Shown here piece after piece: positions 61,202 through 64,000 of a DNA stretch of 64,000 nt. Numbering within the stretch: position 1 is the stretch's first letter; the number at the start of each line of letters is the position of its first letter. Source of the stretch: Brevibacillus sp. SYP-B805. Lineage in GTDB: Bacteria > Bacillota > Bacilli > Brevibacillales > Brevibacillaceae. The notes beneath the pieces were generated by a model. That model ran no database searches. It was not told the origin of the DNA and saw only the letters and a list, made by a program, of their open reading frames with translations. The stretch spans positions 124,001-188,000 of the forward strand of contig NZ_JAALGD010000002.1 in NCBI RefSeq assembly GCF_011059135.1. The letters run 5' to 3'. Both the position numbers and the translations under genes were made by a program.

Positions 61202-61698
61202 CGTTGCACACCTTCCGAAAGGGATAGATAAGTCCGAAATTGCGCATGCGTAATGGCGAGCCCCAGCGCATCCGCCACATCATCCGGCTTGGGCACACCC
61301 GGCAGCTTCAATAAAATGCGGATCATCTCCTGGATCTGCTTCTTGTCCGCCGAGCCGTAACCGGTCACCGCCTGCTTCACCTGCAGCGGCGTATATTCAT
61401 AGACGGGCAGGCCCGCCATCTCTGCCGCCAGCAGGATCACCCCGCGCGCCTGCCCGACGGTAAAGGCGGTCGTGACATTTTTGTTGAAAAACAGCTTCTC
61501 CACGGCCATCTCCTGCGGCCGGTACGCCGCGAGCAGCTGCTGCATCGCCTCGAAAATCTGTTTCAGGCGCAGCGGCACGGGAAGTCCCGCCTCTGTCTGG
61601 ATACTGCCATATTGGACAGGAAGCAGCTGGCTCCCTTTTTTGTCAAGAATGCCGAAACCGACGATGGCGATTCCGGGGTCTATTCCGATGATACGCAT
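61198..61698 (-). CDS. ruvC: Crossover junction endodeoxyribonuclease RuvC
   Basis: The 166-residue resolvase has the RNase H-like acidic residues: MRIIGIDPGIAIVGFGI (Asp), AVEKLFFNKNV (Glu) and the C-terminal KPDDVADALGLAITH (Asp pair), plus QVKQAVTGYGSADKKQI. It cuts Holliday junctions with RuvAB. Its presence beside ruvAB differs from B. subtilis, which uses RecU instead. Confidence 0.95.
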   Translation of the reverse strand: MRIIGIDPGIAIVGFGILDKKGSQLLPVQYGSIQTEAGLPVPLRLKQIFEAMQQLLAAYRPQEMAVEKLFFNKNVTTAFTVGQARGVILLAAEMAGLPVYEYTPLQVKQAVTGYGSADKKQIQEMIRILLKLPGVPKPDDVADALGLAITHAQFRTYLSLSEGVQR

Positions 61699-61873
61699 GA
61701 TCCACTCTCCGCCTCTGTTGCGTTCTCCCTAACTGTACCACAAGAGGCAGAAAAAGCGAACATGCATTTCTATTAGAAAACTCGGCGATCGCCGAGCCTT
61801 GGGCGATGGCGGAGCCGTAGTTGCACTTATGCAGATAGGACAAAATTTATAAATTCCTATCTGCTAAACAGCC

Positions 61874-61900
61874 AAAAACCCAACCCCCACTGGGGTCGGG
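61874..61900 (-). terminator. Terminator of the 63-residue protein gene
   Basis: CCCGACCCC and GGGGTTGGG pair around a short loop, followed on the minus strand by TTTTT; 15 bp after the stop codon. Confidence 0.85.
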
Positions 61901-61914
61901 CCGGCACGGCGACG

Positions 61915-62106
61915 CTAGTGTTTGTTCATGCCCAGAGCTTCAGACAAGTCATGCTGCATGTGCGCATACTGGTCTACCTCTTCCTGCATGTTCTCGCGGA
62001 TTTGGTTGATCCGGCGATAGTCCAGTTTGTTGCTGAACTGGTTCAACTGCACGTACAAACGGTGGTGGAATAAGTCGTTGTAGCCTCCTCTTGGCATCGA
62101 AGACAT
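61915..62106 (-). CDS. Small hydrophilic protein of unknown function
   Basis: A 63-residue protein rich in Asn, Gln, Arg, His (MSSMPRGGYNDLFHHRLYVQ, then RRINQIRENMQEEVDQYAHM). GGGGGAG precedes the ATG by about 10 nt, and a good terminator follows. No known domain; it has a helical, possibly coiled-coil second half. It could be a spore-associated protein, but this is a guess from its context. Confidence 0.65.
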   Translation of the reverse strand: MSSMPRGGYNDLFHHRLYVQLNQFSNKLDYRRINQIRENMQEEVDQYAHMQHDLSEALGMNKH

Positions 62107-62221
62107 GCTGCAAGACTCCCCCTTTGGTTGCGTGCGCCGTATGACTCAGTATGGCGTACCTCCGGATCGACTATGCGTTTGGAAACAACGCCGCTGCGCA
62201 TACTAGGACGGAGGTGACACC

Positions 62222-63307
62222 ATGTTCAGAGGACTGATGTGTGCGCTGGTTTTTCTTCTTGCCTTTCCCGTCACGGCGTCCGCCTTTCCGCAGCAGCTGG
62301 TGACAATTACCGTGGCGGCCTCCTCCAAGTCCGCCTTTTCCACCACCTTGACCGTGGAAGACAGCGGCCGATTGGCGAAACAGATTTTGCGTTCACCTGC
62401 CCGGAAAACCTCGCAGAAACCGGAACTGCCGCGGGCGAAGATTGCCATCGGCAAGAAGCGGTTCGTCTATGACTCGCTCTCCCGGCTGTTCGAACCGTCG
62501 CACAGCCGGATGATTCTCTTGTCGGGAACGGTCAGCCGGGAACTGGAACACTGGGTGACCGCGGCGGAACAAAAACACTTCGGCCGCTTTCTCGCCTGGG
62601 AGCTGGTGCGCAAAGATTTCCACCGCATGTCCTATGCCGACGTGATCGATCTGGAAACGGGCCAACGCTTTCGGGTCCAGCGACGGGCCGGGAGCCGCCA
62701 CGCCGATGTCCAGCCGCTGACCAAGGAAGACACGCGGATCATGAAGGGGATTTATCAAGGGAAGTGGAGTTGGAAGAGACGGGCGATCCTGGTGAAGGTG
62801 GGGAACAACTGCTATGCCGCCTCCATGCACGGGATGCCGCACGGGGCGGGCGCCATCAAGGGAAACGACTTTCCGGGCCATTTCTGCATCCATTTTGCCG
62901 GCAGCACCACCCATCGGCGGAATGTGCCCGATCCCAGCCACAGCCTGATGATCCTGAAGGCCGCCGGCAAGCTGCCCCAACAGCTCATGACGGCTGAGCC
63001 CCATATGCTGGTGGAATACTTCCTGACCGCCGCGCGTGAACAGGATACCGCCATCCTCGACATGATGACGGACGGCGCAGCGCTGCCTTTCCGGCCGGAT
63101 GAGATTTTCTGGCTGACGCGTGTCGGCGGGGAAACCGATCCGGACGACGTTCATCTGGTCACAGCGAAGATCCCCGTCCGGGTCAGCTATCTGACAAAAG
63201 AGGGAGGGGAACGGAAAGAAACCTGGTTGTTCCATCTGGAGCGCTCTTCCTTTCTGGAGCGCTGGAAAATCACCGGCATCACCCGCGGGGAGAAAGCGGA
63301 TGACTGA
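62222..63307 (+). CDS. Secreted conserved protein with a His/Cys motif, unknown function
   Basis: The 361-residue protein has a signal peptide (MFRGLMCALVFLLAFPVTAS, cleaved after SAF or ASA). Its middle part (about 150-230) reads FRVQRRAGSRHADVQPLTKE, SWKRRAILVKVGN, ASMHGMPHGAGAI and then GHFCIHFAGSTTHRRN with DPSHS. This pattern recurs in secreted Firmicutes proteins of unknown role. GHFCIHF looks like the SHGC segment of L,D-transpeptidases, so Cys may be catalytic; this is inference. ACGGAGGTG precedes the ATG. The last 120 residues are unassigned. Confidence 0.75.
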   Translation: MFRGLMCALVFLLAFPVTASAFPQQLVTITVAASSKSAFSTTLTVEDSGRLAKQILRSPARKTSQKPELPRAKIAIGKKRFVYDSLSRLFEPSHSRMILLSGTVSRELEHWVTAAEQKHFGRFLAWELVRKDFHRMSYADVIDLETGQRFRVQRRAGSRHADVQPLTKEDTRIMKGIYQGKWSWKRRAILVKVGNNCYAASMHGMPHGAGAIKGNDFPGHFCIHFAGSTTHRRNVPDPSHSLMILKAAGKLPQQLMTAEPHMLVEYFLTAAREQDTAILDMMTDGAALPFRPDEIFWLTRVGGETDPDDVHLVTAKIPVRVSYLTKEGGERKETWLFHLERSSFLERWKITGITRGEKADD

Positions 63308-63387
63308 GCGGTTGAATTTCCATCTACTCGATCTTCCCATTCAATGGTACAATGGCTCAATGAATGCGATCGTCGAGGGAGAAGATC

Positions 63388-64000
63388 ATGGAAAATCGTT
63401 TGCGTGAATTTGATTTCATCCGTGCCTTCGCCGCCCTCTCCGTCATCGCGATCCACGTGACGGCAGGGTATGTGGCGGCAAACGGGGCGGCTTATGTCTG
63501 GAATCAGGCGATGCGGTACGCCGTGCCGTTGTTCATCATCCTGTCCGGGTTCCTGCTGTACCATGTCGAGAAGGGGCGCGCCCCGCTCTCCTACCGGACC
63601 TTTCTTAAGAAACGGTTCAACAAGATCCTGTGGCCTTATCTGTTCTGGACCATCCTGTATGTGCTCTACCGCGAGCGCAGGCAGTGGGGGGAATGGCTCT
63701 CGGGCGATTATTGGCAGCCGTTCCTGTTGAGCGGGAAACATCTCTTGATGGGAACGGGGTATGTCCATCTCTACTTCCTGCTGATCATGCTCCAGCTGTA
63801 CATGCTCTACCCGCTTCTGCGCCGCTGGCTCGAGAAGCATGCGTCTTCCTTCCTGCTGATCTCATTCGCGGTAACGCTGTTTGCCCAAACGATGATCTAT
63901 CTGCACCAGACGCAGGTGCTGGTGCTGCCAAGCATCGGGATACCGTACGTCAGTCTGTTCCCCCTCTGGCTGTTCTTTTTCGCCTTCGGAATGGCGGCGG
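63388..64000 (+). CDS. Acyltransferase 3 family membrane protein (partial at window edge)
   Basis: The ATG at 63388 has AGGGAG 6 nt upstream. The visible 204 codons begin MENRLREFDFIRAFAALSVI with the conserved IAIHVTAGY segment and PLFIILSGFLLYHVEKGR, the signature of acyltransferase family 3, followed by further spans. Members acylate extracellular sugars, teichoic acids or peptidoglycan. The gene continues past the window. It is only distantly similar to the one at 29035. Confidence 0.88.
   Translation, partial: MENRLREFDFIRAFAALSVIAIHVTAGYVAANGAAYVWNQAMRYAVPLFIILSGFLLYHVEKGRAPLSYRTFLKKRFNKILWPYLFWTILYVLYRERRQWGEWLSGDYWQPFLLSGKHLLMGTGYVHLYFLLIMLQLYMLYPLLRRWLEKHASSFLLISFAVTLFAQTMIYLHQTQVLVLPSIGIPYVSLFPLWLFFFAFGMAA

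Overview
The window is a GC-rich chromosomal segment of an endospore-forming member of the Bacillales. The evidence is the gene content (part of sigK, spoVB, a SpoIID-type protein, pbpI, comN, cymR) and a gene order that closely follows the Bacillus subtilis yrr/yrv/yrb/ruv region. Details such as separate secD and secF genes and the high GC content suggest a Brevibacillus- or Paenibacillaceae-like organism rather than Bacillus itself; that placement is tentative. Most genes lie on the minus strand.

Left end (1-9570), accessory in character: the start of an NlpC/P60-type protein whose catalytic Cys position reads Ser; a Mur ligase lacking the usual N-terminal domain, divergent from a CapA-family phosphoesterase; a 5' segment of sigK that stops at the Ile-Glu-Asn-Glu-Ile-Leu position where skin-type elements interrupt sigK in other sporeformers; two tandem WG-repeat secreted proteins; a decayed XRE-family region; two small membrane proteins; agmatinase; and a stand-alone JAMM protease.

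Core (9460-31450): pbpI, udk, trmR, mltG, yrzB, ruvX, ireB, alaS (T-box leader), an AI-2E-family transporter, terC (yybP-ykoY manganese riboswitch), an MFS transporter, small yrz genes, yrrD, recD2, a cysteine desulfurase, cymR, rarA, an acyltransferase, tcdA and a 6S RNA gene. Second core block (31450-64000): aspS and hisS under one T-box leader, hemZ, an SH3b amidase, an ArsR/LLM-oxidoreductase pair, dtd, relA, apt, recJ, a CDF transporter, secF, secD, comN, spoVB, a DUF421 protein, corA, a TIGR04086 protein, yajC, tgt, queA, a SpoIID-like protein, a DUF2905 protein, ruvB, ruvA, ruvC, a secreted conserved protein and the start of a second acyltransferase. The genes mainly serve tRNA charging and modification, recombination and repair, protein export, stringent response, sulfur control and sporulation/cell wall.

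The most unusual feature is a dispersed, gene-free, highly foldable repeat of about 250 bp. Two copies (11360-11658 and, inverted, 40829-41108) are nearly identical in their cores. An internally deleted copy sits in the alaS leader (18124-18239), a divergent relative lies at 59023-59348 and a short remnant near 30325-30390. Each of the four flanked copies lies between two copies of a short palindrome that match each other at that locus but differ between loci, as if the element inserted at terminator-like hairpins and duplicated them. I do not recognise this element.
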